A stretch of 64,000 nt of DNA from Thiomicrorhabdus sp. Kp2. GTDB taxonomy: Bacteria; Pseudomonadota; Gammaproteobacteria; Thiomicrospirales; Thiomicrospiraceae. Where the stretch lies: assembly GCF_000478585.1 (NCBI RefSeq), contig NZ_ARWI01000001.1:1054001-1118000 (forward strand), written 5' to 3'. The notes below the pieces were generated by a model. It was not told where the DNA came from, did not search any database, and saw nothing but the letters and a program-made list of their open reading frames with translations. A program made the position numbers and the translations under genes. This document shows, in pieces, positions 16,179-25,436 of the stretch. Positions within the stretch are counted from its first letter, which is position 1, and every line of letters begins with the position of its first letter.

Positions 16179-17624
16179 ATGCCTACAAGCACCCCAAATA
16201 AATTAAGTGTTGAAAAAATCGGTGGCACTTCAATGTCTGACTACAACGCCGTAAAAGACAATATTGTGTTATATCCAGAATCACCGTACCAAAGAATCAT
16301 CGTTGTTTCTGCTTACGGTGGAGTGACAGATGACCTGCTTGAGCATAAAAAGTCAGGAAAACCTGGTGTCTATGGCTTATTTGCCAATGATGACACCGAT
16401 GCCAACTGGCAGGTGGCATTAAATGAACTTGCCGACAAACTAAATGAAATTAATGCCAGCCTGTTTGATGACCCTGCACTCTTAGTAAAAGCCAATAGCT
16501 TTATTAACCTGCGTATTAAAGAGACTGAGCAATTACTGACTTATCTTCAAGACTTATGTACTCATGGCCACTTTTCGCTCGATAACCACTTATTAACGGT
16601 TAGGGAACTCTTAGCCAGTTTAGGTGAAGCGCACAGTGCGTGGAATTTAACTCATCTACTGCAAGCCGAAGGTATTAACAGCCAATTTATAGACTTAACG
16701 GGCTGGAAAACCGATGCTCCTTTGTCTCTAGATGAGATGATTCAACAACAGCTGAGTGATATCAATTTTGAGAATGTTTTACCCATCGTAACAGGCTATA
16801 CCCATTGTACGGAAAATCTTATGAAAACCTACGACCGTGGTTACAGCGAAATGACCTTTAGTCGTATTGCTGTCTTATGCCAAGCAAGCGAAGCGGTGAT
16901 TCATAAAGAGTACCATTTAAGTAGCGCAGACCCTCGTCTGGTAGGTGAAGAAAACGTTGTACCTATTGGTAAAACCAACTATGACATTGCCGATCAACTG
17001 GCTAACCTTGGTATGGAAGCGATTCACCCAAAAGCCGCTAAAGGTTTACGTCAAGCGCAAATTCCATTAAGAATCAAAAATACCTTTGAGCCTGAACATC
17101 ACGGCACATTAATTAGTGAAGGTTATACCAGCACATCACCTCAAGTTGAAATCATTGCTGGACTACAACGCTTAATTGCGGTGGAAATTTTTGATCAAGA
17201 CATGATGGGTGAACAGTGTTTTTATGAACAGGCTATTCTAAATATTACTCAACGTTTAGGCTGCGATCTCATTAATAAAGACTTTAATGCCAATACCATC
17301 ACCTTATACCTTAATGATTCACTTAAAAAAGTAAACCGTTTAAAGCAACAGCTACAAAACAAATTACCTACGGCCTCAATTCAAACCAGTAAAGTCGCTC
17401 TGGCCTGTGCAATGGGAAGCGATATGCGTATTAAAGGTTTTTTATCGACCGCCGTACAGTCTCTTTACAAAAATGGCATTAATATCGAGGCGATTCACCA
17501 AAATACTCGCCAAGTTGAAATGCAGTTTTATGTAAGTGAAAACGACTATGAAAAAACCATTAATACGATGCACGAAAACCTAGTCGCAATTCATAATCAT
17601 GGGAGTGCTATATGCAAGCATTAA
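16179..17624 (+). CDS. ask: Ectoine-cluster aspartate kinase (Ask_Ect type)
   Basis: The enzyme phosphorylates aspartate to supply aspartate semialdehyde for EctB. The kinase core is seen in VEKIGGTSMSDYNAVKDNI near the N-terminus, VVSAYGGVTDDLLEHKKSG, GYSEMTFSRIAVL and KEYHLSSADPRLVGE. Two ACT-type regulatory segments lie in the C-terminal third. An open frame continues upstream to a TTG at 16089, but that would run through the inverted repeat. The ATG at 16179 has an AAGGA ribosome site and gives 481 residues, as expected for ectoine-linked aspartokinases, which family studies describe as weakly feedback-inhibited. Confidence 0.92.
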   Translation: MPTSTPNKLSVEKIGGTSMSDYNAVKDNIVLYPESPYQRIIVVSAYGGVTDDLLEHKKSGKPGVYGLFANDDTDANWQVALNELADKLNEINASLFDDPALLVKANSFINLRIKETEQLLTYLQDLCTHGHFSLDNHLLTVRELLASLGEAHSAWNLTHLLQAEGINSQFIDLTGWKTDAPLSLDEMIQQQLSDINFENVLPIVTGYTHCTENLMKTYDRGYSEMTFSRIAVLCQASEAVIHKEYHLSSADPRLVGEENVVPIGKTNYDIADQLANLGMEAIHPKAAKGLRQAQIPLRIKNTFEPEHHGTLISEGYTSTSPQVEIIAGLQRLIAVEIFDQDMMGEQCFYEQAILNITQRLGCDLINKDFNANTITLYLNDSLKKVNRLKQQLQNKLPTASIQTSKVALACAMGSDMRIKGFLSTAVQSLYKNGINIEAIHQNTRQVEMQFYVSENDYEKTINTMHENLVAIHNHGSAICKH

Positions 17625-18481
17625 TCTTAATTCTTTTTTTAGCGTTAACACCGCAATTAGGGTTTGCTGAAAGCCCTCACAACAAAGAAACTCAAGATGT
17701 TAATCAGCTTAAAGAGCCCATGTACAACCCGTTTATTGAACGCTATGTCATTGACGAACTCAAAGATTTACGTGCCGATATGATGCAAATGCACGTTGAC
17801 CTCACCAAAGAGGTGACTAATCGCGATATTAGCCTCACCACCCGTGCCGTAAGCTACGTTAGCGATACCGTAACCTATTTCTTTTACCTTATTGCGGGTA
17901 TCAGTTCCGTATTGGTTCTCTTAGGTTGGAACTCTATTCGAGATATTAAAGAAAAAGTACATGACCTAGCCGACTCAAAAGTAAATGCCGTTATCGATGT
18001 TTACGAACAACGTTTAGCCAAGCTTGAAGAAGAGCTGAATAATAAATCAAAAGGCATTAATAACGCTCATAAGCAGCTGATTCAACACCAAGACATTCAC
18101 AGTTTATGGTTAAAGGCAGGTCAAGAATCCCTGCTTAGTAATCGTATGAGTATTTACGATCAAATATTAGAAATTGACCCATACAATACTGAAGCACTCA
18201 CGTATAAAGCGGATTTAGCCTTAGAAATGGATGAACCTCAATGGGCCATCAATCTTTGTAATAAAGCATTGCAAATCGACCCACAAAACCGCCATGCTTT
18301 TTATCAACTTGCAGGTGCTTTCGCACTGCTTAATCAACCCAATGAAGCTTTAGAAAATTTAGAACGTTCACTGTTAGGTACCGATGTTTCTGCGGATGAA
18401 ATCATTAGCGACCCCGTCTTTAAAGATTTACTGGATAACGAAGAGTTTAAAAAACTGCTTAATATCGAAGATAAGGAATAA
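17612..18481 (+). CDS. Membrane-anchored TPR protein of unknown function in the ectoine cluster
   Basis: The 289-residue protein overlaps the end of ask by 13 bases and has a GGGAG ribosome site, so it is translated with the ectoine genes. It has a signal-like N-terminus (1-19, ending GFA), a charged helical region, a membrane helix at about 87-105 and a coiled coil at about 108-155. Two to three TPR units follow at 164-255 (SIYDQILEIDPYNTEAL, AINLCNKALQIDPQNRHAF, EALENLERSLL). A short DPVFKDLLDNEEFKKLL tail closes it. No catalytic motif is seen. It may scaffold or sense membrane state during osmotic stress; this is inference only. Confidence 0.75.
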   Translation: MQALILILFLALTPQLGFAESPHNKETQDVNQLKEPMYNPFIERYVIDELKDLRADMMQMHVDLTKEVTNRDISLTTRAVSYVSDTVTYFFYLIAGISSVLVLLGWNSIRDIKEKVHDLADSKVNAVIDVYEQRLAKLEEELNNKSKGINNAHKQLIQHQDIHSLWLKAGQESLLSNRMSIYDQILEIDPYNTEALTYKADLALEMDEPQWAINLCNKALQIDPQNRHAFYQLAGAFALLNQPNEALENLERSLLGTDVSADEIISDPVFKDLLDNEEFKKLLNIEDKE

Positions 18482-18567
18482 AACGAGGTATTAGCCTGTT
18501 TTTGCCATTGAAGCATCCATTTTATTGGCCTCCAAAGGCATCACGGTGCATGATCTTATAGCAAGTT

Positions 18568-18583
18568 TTACCAGGCCTGGTAA
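18568..18583. repeat. Exact copy of the TTACCAGGCCTGGTAA palindrome
   Basis: This non-coding perfect 16-bp palindrome is one of five exact copies in the window (also 21663, 24549, 40682 and 59797). It can form an 8-bp stem with no loop, or be read as a protein-binding or DNA-uptake-type site. Confidence 0.9.
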
Positions 18584-18656
18584 CCACCTAGATTTATCAC
18601 TTATTGAGCAGATAAAACAACACATAACCTCTAAATGCCATAAGACACACAACCAT

Positions 18657-18679
18657 AAAAAAGCCTGCTTAAAGCAGGC
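18657..18679 (-). terminator. Rho-independent terminator of the MFS-ssb unit
   Basis: On the minus strand GCCTGCTT pairs with AAGCAGGC around one base and is followed by six T. It lies about 50 bases behind the ssb stop codon. Confidence 0.85.
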
Positions 18680-18727
18680 CTCTGTATAGATATATATCTT
18701 ATTTAACAATAACGCAGCATGTAAACC

Positions 18728-19318
18728 CTAAAACGGAACATCATCGTCATCAAAGTCATTTGGTGCATAAGCTGGTGCACGTTGTGGTTGCGCTGGTTGC
18801 TGTCCTCCCATTGGTGGTACGTTTTGCTGCCCCATTGGGTTTTGCTGTCTAGGCTGCTGTGCTGGCTGTTGATTAAAACCACCTTGTGGCTGTCCACCCA
18901 TTTGACCACCTTGGTTCCCCATAGGCGCCTGGTTAAAACCTTGATCAAATGAAGCATCGCCACCTTGGCGATTTCCACCGCCTAGCATTTGCATGGTTCC
19001 GTCAAAACCGCTTAATACCACTTCAGTGGTGTAGCGATCTTGACCGTTTTGATCTTGCCACTTACGCGTTTGTAATTTACCTTCAAGATAAACTTGAGAA
19101 CCTTTTTTTAGATACTGACCAGCAATTTCAGCTAATTTTCCAAACATAGAGACTCGGTGCCATTCTGTTTTTTGCTGTTTCTGCCCAGTGTTCTTGTCAT
19201 TCCACTCTTCACTGGTTGCCACACTTAGGTTGGCAATGGCATTACCATTTGCCGCATATTTAACTTCTGGATCTGCACCTAAGGTTCCAACCAAAATGAC
19301 TTTATTCACACCACGCAT
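18728..19318 (-). CDS. ssb: Single-stranded DNA-binding protein
   Basis: The 196-residue protein coats single-stranded DNA in replication, recombination and repair. The OB-fold occupies about residues 1-112 ([20 protein letters not shown] at the start, [34 protein letters not shown]). A long Gly/Gln/Pro-rich linker follows. The conserved acidic tip DFDDDDVPF recruits partner proteins. The gene lies 42 bases behind the transporter gene in the same direction, the usual gammaproteobacterial uvrA-transporter-ssb neighbourhood. It ends before a strong terminator. Confidence 0.97.
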   Translation of the reverse strand: MRGVNKVILVGTLGADPEVKYAANGNAIANLSVATSEEWNDKNTGQKQQKTEWHRVSMFGKLAEIAGQYLKKGSQVYLEGKLQTRKWQDQNGQDRYTTEVVLSGFDGTMQMLGGGNRQGGDASFDQGFNQAPMGNQGGQMGGQPQGGFNQQPAQQPRQQNPMGQQNVPPMGGQQPAQPQRAPAYAPNDFDDDDVPF

Positions 19319-19360
19319 ATCTATTGCTCTCTCTGTTTAATTCTATTTAGTTTTTTAATT

Positions 19361-20752
19361 TTACGATTTTTGTGTTTGTTCAATATAATCAATCAAACCG
19401 ACTTCATTTACAAGCTTTCGATCTATTTTAAAATAGACTCTTTGCTCTTCAGGTAATACCACCACTTCATATATCCCTTCATAAGCCATTAACTTGTCTT
19501 GAATACTCTGGATTTCTTCTTCTTTCAAATCAAAAATAGGAACTGAAGCGATACTCAGTGGCAAGGGTTTTTCCATGCTTATTGCTGCTAAGACCCAAAG
19601 ACCGCCAATTGTTGCAGTAAAGATAAAAACCCCATTATACCCGTAATGCTGATAAAAATATCCGCCTAAAGCCCCACCAATTGCTGCACCTAAAAATTGG
19701 CTGGTTGAGTAGATACCACTGGCCGTTCCTTTTTTATCGGCTGGCGAAAGTTTGACCACTAAAGAGGGTAATGAGGCTTCAAGTAAATTAAATGCAGTAA
19801 AAAATATCAGCAGTAAAAAGAATAGAATCCAAAAACTCGGTTCAATAAAGGCAAAACTTAATTGCATTAACGTCAGTGTGGCGATGGCACCCACAAATAC
19901 CGATTTCATTTTGCCTTTGCTTTCAGCCTGAATAATAAACGGCACCATTAAAGCAAAGGATAAAAGCATCACAGGCAGATAAATCAACCAATGTTCTGTA
20001 CTTTCCAGGCCTGCTGAATCTCTTAACGTTAATGGCATAACCACAAACATGGCGGTTAGAATCGCATGTAGAACAAATACCCCAAAATCTAAACGCAGTA
20101 GTTGCGGGTGTTTAAGTATCTCTTTAAATTGACTAGGATCGGCTTCGGCTTCTCGCTGAAAACTCTGTTGTTTTATATCTGGCATGGCAAATTTAACCAA
20201 CAACATTCCAATAATGGCTAGCAAAGCTATAATCCAAAAAATACCACGCACACCAAACCAACTGGCTAATAATGGCCCTGCCACGAGTGACAAGGTAAAC
20301 GATAAACCAATCGTAATTCCTACAATCGACATTGCTCGTAATCTAAATTGTTCTGTCACTAAATCCGCTACTGAAGCCATTAACACAGCGGCAACAGCCC
20401 CCATACCTTGAATGGCTCGGCCAACAATCATCATCTCAATCGAGTCAGCCATCGCACAGATAATCGACCCAATCATAAAGACAAACATACCAGCAATAAT
20501 CAGTGGCTTACGTCCATACTTGTCTGACAACATACCGTAAGGAATCTGCAAAAAGGCCTGGGTTAAGCCATAAATCCCCATCGCGATTCCAATTTGTAAA
20601 CCTGTGATACCAGTAAACTCAGATTCTGCAAATAGAGCAAAAACGGGGAAAATCATAAACAGGCCTAACATACGGGTAGAAAAAATACCCGCAATTGAAA
20701 AAGCGGCGCGTCTTTCAGTAGGACTCATGGCATGGGGTTGTTCTGTAATCAT
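19361..20752 (-). CDS. MFS transporter, YajR type with C-terminal YAM domain
   Basis: The 463-residue major-facilitator protein has about twelve membrane helices. The MFS loop-2 motif is GMLSDKYGRKPLI, and a second-half counterpart is present. The last 65-70 residues (from SVPIFDLKEEEIQSIQDKL) form a soluble ferredoxin-like YAM domain as in E. coli YajR. It is probably a proton-driven exporter of unknown substrate. It is the first gene of a two-gene unit with ssb and is divergent from the SIMPL-domain gene. Confidence 0.88.
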   Translation of the reverse strand: MITEQPHAMSPTERRAAFSIAGIFSTRMLGLFMIFPVFALFAESEFTGITGLQIGIAMGIYGLTQAFLQIPYGMLSDKYGRKPLIIAGMFVFMIGSIICAMADSIEMMIVGRAIQGMGAVAAVLMASVADLVTEQFRLRAMSIVGITIGLSFTLSLVAGPLLASWFGVRGIFWIIALLAIIGMLLVKFAMPDIKQQSFQREAEADPSQFKEILKHPQLLRLDFGVFVLHAILTAMFVVMPLTLRDSAGLESTEHWLIYLPVMLLSFALMVPFIIQAESKGKMKSVFVGAIATLTLMQLSFAFIEPSFWILFFLLLIFFTAFNLLEASLPSLVVKLSPADKKGTASGIYSTSQFLGAAIGGALGGYFYQHYGYNGVFIFTATIGGLWVLAAISMEKPLPLSIASVPIFDLKEEEIQSIQDKLMAYEGIYEVVVLPEEQRVYFKIDRKLVNEVGLIDYIEQTQKS

Positions 20753-20897
20753 GGTTTACTCTGTGGCTCACATTAGTTTGATTTTGATAACCGAAAATTA
20801 TAACACTCTTGATAATAACTAGAGCTATAATCGAAGCCATAACGCCGTTATTTAAGAGCAAAAATAGACGACAATCCATTTAAAAAAGGAGCTAATC

Positions 20898-21620
20898 GTG
20901 AATGTATTAAGCCGCTTAAAACCGCTACTTTCATCCTCTGTCATTACGCTAGTGTTATTGGCTAACGTAAACACCCCTGCTTTTGCCGAAACCACCGAGT
21001 TACAAGGGAATAAAGTTCAGTATTCCATTACAGAATCTCAAGATGTACCGAATGACAAGATTACAATGACTTTCAACCACGTGGCTGAAGGGGTGACTCC
21101 ACAAGAGGTAGCTAATGAAATTAATTTACAAATGCAATCGGCAATTAAAGCCTTAAAAGCTTACCCTGAAGTGATTGTGCAAACCTCTCAATACAATATT
21201 AACCCTGTATATAAAAAACAGATTATCAGCCATTGGCGCGGCCAACAAAGCTTAGTTTTAACCTTAGAAAACAAACCAGGCCTGGTAAACGTATTCACTA
21301 AAATCCAACCTTATTTAGCCTATCAATCTATGCAATTTAGCGTTTCTGACGATTTACAGCGCCAAATCTTGGCAGAACTGACCGATAAAGCCATTGTTAG
21401 CTTTAGAAAACAGGCCAAACGAATTGCTCAAGGTTTTGAAGCCCCCTCTTTTAAGATTCTAGCAACCAATATCAATATGCCAAACTTTGCACCAACCCGC
21501 GCGATGTATGCACGTTCAGACATGGCGATGATGTCATCCGAGATGGCTGCACCTGCCGTGAGTGCTGGGCAAAGTAAATTAATAGTCACCATATCAGGCA
21601 CGGTTTTATTACCTTACTAA
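20898..21620 (+). CDS. Periplasmic SIMPL-domain (DUF541) protein
   Basis: The 240-residue protein has a signal peptide cleaved after NTPAFA (residue 30) and a SIMPL/DUF541 domain through the rest (ITMTFNHVAEGVTPQEVANEIN, then VQTSQYNINPVY). Members of this family are secreted or periplasmic with oligomeric assembly and no firm biochemical role. The start is GTG with a strong AAGGAG site at 20886-20891. A copy of the CCAGGCCTGG palindrome core lies inside the coding region (NKPGLVNVF). It is flanked by divergent yajR-type and convergent-free uvrA, an insertion relative to the common uvrA neighbourhood. Confidence 0.85.
   Translation: MNVLSRLKPLLSSSVITLVLLANVNTPAFAETTELQGNKVQYSITESQDVPNDKITMTFNHVAEGVTPQEVANEINLQMQSAIKALKAYPEVIVQTSQYNINPVYKKQIISHWRGQQSLVLTLENKPGLVNVFTKIQPYLAYQSMQFSVSDDLQRQILAELTDKAIVSFRKQAKRIAQGFEAPSFKILATNINMPNFAPTRAMYARSDMAMMSSEMAAPAVSAGQSKLIVTISGTVLLPY
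21273..21288. repeat. In-gene near-copy of the palindrome (AAACCAGGCCTGGTAA)
   Basis: This copy lies inside the SIMPL gene and differs from the 16-mer only in the outer two bases of the left arm. It shows that the motif is tolerated in coding sequence, where it encodes KPGLV. Confidence 0.75.
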
Positions 21621-21660
21621 TTAGTATCAGTTTTTAGATATCTGCGAGTAGATATTTTAG

Positions 21661-21680
21661 AGTTACCAGGCCTGGTAACT
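21661..21680. repeat. Exact palindrome copy extended to 20 bp before uvrA
   Basis: AGTTACCAGGCCTGGTAACT is a perfect 20-base palindrome in the 122-base gap between the SIMPL gene and uvrA. It lies just upstream of the probable uvrA promoter and may end the SIMPL transcript. Confidence 0.9.
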
Positions 21681-21700
21681 CGTGTTCAAGAGTTGATTAT

Positions 21701-21709
21701 TGGTATACT
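21701..21709 (+). promoter_or_regulatory. Extended -10 promoter element for uvrA
   Basis: TGGTATACT is an extended -10 (TGn plus TATACT) 34 bases before the uvrA start. No convincing -35 and no LexA box (CTG-N10-CAG palindrome) are visible, so SOS control is not evident. Confidence 0.4.
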
Positions 21710-21742
21710 ATTCGTTTGCTAATTTAAAACGGTCATTTCACC

Positions 21743-24547
21743 ATGCTTGAAGAAATTGTTATTCGCGGTGCCCGCACCCACAACCTAAAAAACATTGATG
21801 TTACTCTGCCTAGAGATAAGCTGATTGTCATTACAGGTCTCTCAGGTTCAGGTAAATCTTCTTTAGCATTTGATACCATTTATGCCGAAGGCCAACGCCG
21901 TTATGTTGAGTCTCTTTCGGCCTATGCTCGCCAGTTTTTATCGGTTATGGAAAAACCTGATGTTGACCATATTGAAGGGCTTTCTCCTGCCATTTCTATT
22001 GAGCAAAAATCCACCTCGCACAACCCTCGCTCCACCGTAGGTACGGTTACCGAAATCTATGATTATCTACGTTTGCTATTTGCTCGTGCAGGTACACCAC
22101 GCTGCCCAACGCATGGCTGTGATTTGGAAGCACAAACCGTCAGTCAAATGGTTGACCACACTTTAACTTTAGCAGAAGGTACTAAATGTTTACTGATTGC
22201 CCCAATTGTACGTGGCAAAAAAGGCGAACATCACAACCTATTGGATGAGCTAAAAGCTCAAGGCTTTATTCGCGCCCGTATTGATGGCAAGGTGGTGGAT
22301 TTAGATGGCACGATTGAGTTAGATAAAAACAAAAAACATGACATTGAAGTGATTGTTGACCGCTTTAAAGTCCGTGATGACATCAAACAGCGTTTGGCGG
22401 AATCGTTTGAAACCGCACTGCGTTTAGCAGATGGTATCGCTCAAGTATTACCAATGGATGAAGAGGATGACTTTGCCTTACTATTCTCAGAAAAATTTGC
22501 CTGCCCGCACTGCGGTTATTCTGTACCTGAGTTAGAACCTCGTATTTTCTCATTTAACAATCCTCACGGTGCTTGCCCAACCTGTGATGGCTTGGGCATT
22601 AAAGAGAGCTTTGACCCAGAGCGTGTCATTACCCACCCAGAACTTAGCTTAGCGGGTGGCGCCATTCGTGGTTGGGATCGTCGCCATAAATATTATTACG
22701 ATTTGCTTAAAGCTTTGGCAGACCATTACGGTTTTGATATTGAAGAATCGTGGGAAAACCTCGACGAAAAACATCAAAAAATCATTCTATTTGGTTCGGG
22801 GCGCGAGAAGATTCCACTGCCTCACGGCAAGTATAGCGATACCCGTCGTTTTGAAGGCGTGTTACCCAATATGGAACGCCGTTTTGCTGAAACCGAAAGC
22901 AAAGCGGTTCGTGATGAATTAGAAAAATTCCGTGTCACGACACCATGTAAGAGCTGTCACGGCACTCGCTTAAATGAAGCAGCACGCAATGTCTTTATTA
23001 CCGATTACAGTCTACCCTCTTTAACTGAACTTCCTGTTGGCGAACTGCATGAGATTTTTAGTACCTTAGGCTTAACGGGCGCCAAAGGTGAAATCGCCAG
23101 CAAAATCATTAAAGAAGTACATGACCGTTTAACTTTTTTGGTAAATGTGGGTCTTAATTACCTAACCTTAAACCGCAGTGCCGACACCCTTTCAGGTGGT
23201 GAAGCACAACGTATTCGTCTTGCTAGCCAAATTGGAGCAGGCCTGGTAGGTGTTATGTATGTTTTAGATGAACCCTCAATTGGATTGCATCAACGTGATA
23301 ATGACCGCTTACTGGCAACTTTAACGCACCTACGTGACTTGGGTAATACAGTGATTGTGGTAGAACACGATGAAGATGCCATTAGAGCTGCTGACTATGT
23401 GCTTGATATTGGCCCTGGTGCGGGTATTCACGGTGGCCGTATTATGGCTGAAGGCACACCAGAAGAAGTGATGAATAATCCTAACTCTTTAACCGGTCAG
23501 TTTTTAAAGGGTACACGCAAAATTGAAGTACCTGGCGAACGACTACAAGCTACCGATAAATGGCTTACCATTGAAGGGGCTAGCGGTAACAATCTAAAAG
23601 ACGTTACCCTGAACATTCCAGCAGGCCTGTTAACTTGTGTAACTGGCGTTTCAGGTTCAGGTAAATCTACACTCATAAACGGTACTTTATCTAAGCTTGC
23701 GGCTAACGAACTTAATAAAGCCCAACACACGCCTGCCCCTTATACAAAACTATCTGGTATGGAGCATTTTGATAAGTCGGTTAATATTGACCAATCTGCC
23801 ATTGGTCGTACACCTCGCTCAAACCCTGCGACTTATACCGGGTTATTCACACCGATTCGTGAGCTACTTTCTGCTACGCCTGAATCGCGTGCTCGCGGTT
23901 ATAATCCTGGTCGTTTTAGTTTTAACGTAAAAGGCGGACGCTGTGAAGCTTGCCAAGGCGATGGTGTACTTAAAGTTGAAATGCACTTTTTACCCGATGT
24001 TTATGTACCTTGCGATGTTTGTGAAGGGGCTCGTTATAATCGCGAGACCTTGCAGGTTCAGTACAAAGGCAAAAACATTCATGAAATTTTAGAGATGACC
24101 GTAGAAGATGCCAGAGCATTTTTTGACGTGATTCCTGTGATTGCCCGTAAACTACAAATGCTGATGGAAGTGGGGCTGGGTTATATCAAACTCGGCCAAA
24201 GTGCTACGACCCTCTCTGGTGGTGAAGCACAGCGTGTTAAGTTGGCCAAAGAGCTCTCTAAACGCGATACAGGCAATACGCTATATATTTTGGATGAACC
24301 AACTACAGGCCTGCATTTTCATGATATTGAATTGTTGCTAAAAGTCATTAGACACCTGCGTGACCAAGGCAACACCATTGTGATTATTGAGCACAATCTT
24401 GATGTCATTAAAACCGCTGACTGGATTGTTGACTTAGGTCCAGAAGGTGGTTCAGGCGGTGGAACCATTGTTGCAACGGGCACACCAGAAACCATCGCCG
24501 CTTGTAAAGAGTCGCATACTGGTTTCTATTTAAAGAATCTGCTTTAA
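21743..24547 (+). CDS. uvrA: Excinuclease ABC subunit A
   Basis: The 934-residue protein is the damage-recognition ATPase of nucleotide excision repair. Two ABC modules are seen: Walker [10 protein letters not shown] near residue 31 and GVSGSGKST near residue 640. Signature sequences [12 protein letters not shown] and [12 protein letters not shown] and Walker [11 protein letters not shown] and [10 protein letters not shown] match. Zinc modules are present ([13 protein letters not shown] with [24 protein letters not shown] with CDVCEG). Length is normal (E. coli 940). AGGCCT cores occur three times in its reading frame. It is probably followed in the same transcript by the DUF2927 gene. Confidence 0.98.
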   Translation: MLEEIVIRGARTHNLKNIDVTLPRDKLIVITGLSGSGKSSLAFDTIYAEGQRRYVESLSAYARQFLSVMEKPDVDHIEGLSPAISIEQKSTSHNPRSTVGTVTEIYDYLRLLFARAGTPRCPTHGCDLEAQTVSQMVDHTLTLAEGTKCLLIAPIVRGKKGEHHNLLDELKAQGFIRARIDGKVVDLDGTIELDKNKKHDIEVIVDRFKVRDDIKQRLAESFETALRLADGIAQVLPMDEEDDFALLFSEKFACPHCGYSVPELEPRIFSFNNPHGACPTCDGLGIKESFDPERVITHPELSLAGGAIRGWDRRHKYYYDLLKALADHYGFDIEESWENLDEKHQKIILFGSGREKIPLPHGKYSDTRRFEGVLPNMERRFAETESKAVRDELEKFRVTTPCKSCHGTRLNEAARNVFITDYSLPSLTELPVGELHEIFSTLGLTGAKGEIASKIIKEVHDRLTFLVNVGLNYLTLNRSADTLSGGEAQRIRLASQIGAGLVGVMYVLDEPSIGLHQRDNDRLLATLTHLRDLGNTVIVVEHDEDAIRAADYVLDIGPGAGIHGGRIMAEGTPEEVMNNPNSLTGQFLKGTRKIEVPGERLQATDKWLTIEGASGNNLKDVTLNIPAGLLTCVTGVSGSGKSTLINGTLSKLAANELNKAQHTPAPYTKLSGMEHFDKSVNIDQSAIGRTPRSNPATYTGLFTPIRELLSATPESRARGYNPGRFSFNVKGGRCEACQGDGVLKVEMHFLPDVYVPCDVCEGARYNRETLQVQYKGKNIHEILEMTVEDARAFFDVIPVIARKLQMLMEVGLGYIKLGQSATTLSGGEAQRVKLAKELSKRDTGNTLYILDEPTTGLHFHDIELLLKVIRHLRDQGNTIVIIEHNLDVIKTADWIVDLGPEGGSGGGTIVATGTPETIAACKESHTGFYLKNLL

Positions 24548-24548
24548 C

Positions 24549-24564
24549 TTACCAGGCCTGGTAA
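24549..24564. repeat. Exact palindrome copy covering the ribosome-binding region of the DUF2927 gene
   Basis: The palindrome starts 2 bases after the uvrA stop and ends 2 bases before the next ATG. It therefore replaces the place where a Shine-Dalgarno sequence would be expected. Confidence 0.9.
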
Positions 24565-24566
24565 TC

Positions 24567-25400
24567 ATGGAGTGGCTAATAGATAAAACAAGCAACTTGC
24601 CAAAGTTAAGCCTTGTATTTATTGGCGCTCTTTTCTTTTGCCAATTTGGCAACCTCAATGCTGCTGAGCCTGTTAGTGCAAATAAGAGTTTGCAGGCCTG
24701 GCAAAACCCTCACTATATTCTCAAGGCCTTTAATGAAATCGCCTTAAAAAACGAGTATCGTCCAAGCAGTAACCGAGTGGTTAAATGGCATCAGCCCATT
24801 CGCTATCAATTTCATCATCTCAAACTAAAACCCAATGCCTTGGTAGAACAACTCTTTACCACACATCTACAACACCTAGCATCAATAACGGGTTTAGAGA
24901 TTCAACCAACAAATAACTCAAACGCTAACCTTAATATTTATCTAACCCAAGATAAAAACTACGCCAATGTTATTGAGAAATATACGGGCTCAAAAGTTAA
25001 AAGTATAGAACGTGATAGCCACTGCATGGGGAGTTATACCACCAATAAACAACATGAAATCACCCGCGCAAATATTGTCATACCCGTTGATCATGTTTTT
25101 AGCAGAGGTTTATTGGTAGCCTGCGTGGTTGAGGAAACCACCCAAGTGTTAGGGCTACCAAATGATGCGAGCTGGGTTAACCCAAGCATCGCTAATGATG
25201 ACAGTAAAATTGAGCTTTTAACTGGCCTGGATTACATTATGTTAAAAATTCTCTATAACACAGAATTAAAAGCGGGTATGACAACCCAAGAGAGTAGGCC
25301 AATCATTCAAGAAGAGATAACAAAACTGATTAACCTGGGTGAAGTGGAAAATGCCGCCACTAAAGTCAATTCACAAGGTTTATATCAACTCGTTAACTAA
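24567..25400 (+). CDS. Exported DUF2927-family protein
   Basis: The 277-residue protein has a hydrophobic N-terminal segment (about 14-30, ending NLNAA) and a DUF2927 domain. The best-conserved family block is the CVVEETTQVLGLPND motif followed by SKIELLTGLDYIMLKILYN. The Glu pair there recalls a metallopeptidase-like core, but no activity is established. The start is uncertain: the ATG has no visible ribosome site because the palindrome abuts it, and a TTG at 24597 would give a more typical signal peptide. Coupling to uvrA translation is possible. Confidence 0.7.
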   Translation: MEWLIDKTSNLPKLSLVFIGALFFCQFGNLNAAEPVSANKSLQAWQNPHYILKAFNEIALKNEYRPSSNRVVKWHQPIRYQFHHLKLKPNALVEQLFTTHLQHLASITGLEIQPTNNSNANLNIYLTQDKNYANVIEKYTGSKVKSIERDSHCMGSYTTNKQHEITRANIVIPVDHVFSRGLLVACVVEETTQVLGLPNDASWVNPSIANDDSKIELLTGLDYIMLKILYNTELKAGMTTQESRPIIQEEITKLINLGEVENAATKVNSQGLYQLVN

Positions 25401-25402
25401 AC

Positions 25403-25418
25403 CAACCAGGCCTGGTAA
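25403..25418. repeat. Near-exact palindrome copy after the DUF2927 gene
   Basis: CAACCAGGCCTGGTAA keeps the 12-bp core and right arm. It lies in the 36-base gap between the convergent DUF2927 and tcdA genes, as a shared terminator would, though without a T-run. Confidence 0.8.
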
Positions 25419-25436
25419 GTCTTGATAAAACACTCT

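Larger units (their letters stand above)
18482..18727. other. Intergenic region between the TPR gene and ssb
   Basis: These 246 bases hold one exact copy of the 16-bp palindrome and the ssb terminator. A 61-codon open stretch (18495-18680, plus) has coding-like composition but lacks a start codon and sits directly behind a stop. It may be a gene remnant or chance. Confidence 0.5.

Noticed and set aside
18491-18709. 72-codon minus-strand frame between the TPR gene and ssb
   Set aside because: It reads through the ssb terminator hairpin, has no ribosome site and is antisense to a more coding-like stretch.
21621-21742. LexA/SOS box before uvrA
   Set aside because: No CTG-N10-CAG type palindrome was found; the only palindrome is the TTACCAGGCCTGGTAA element.
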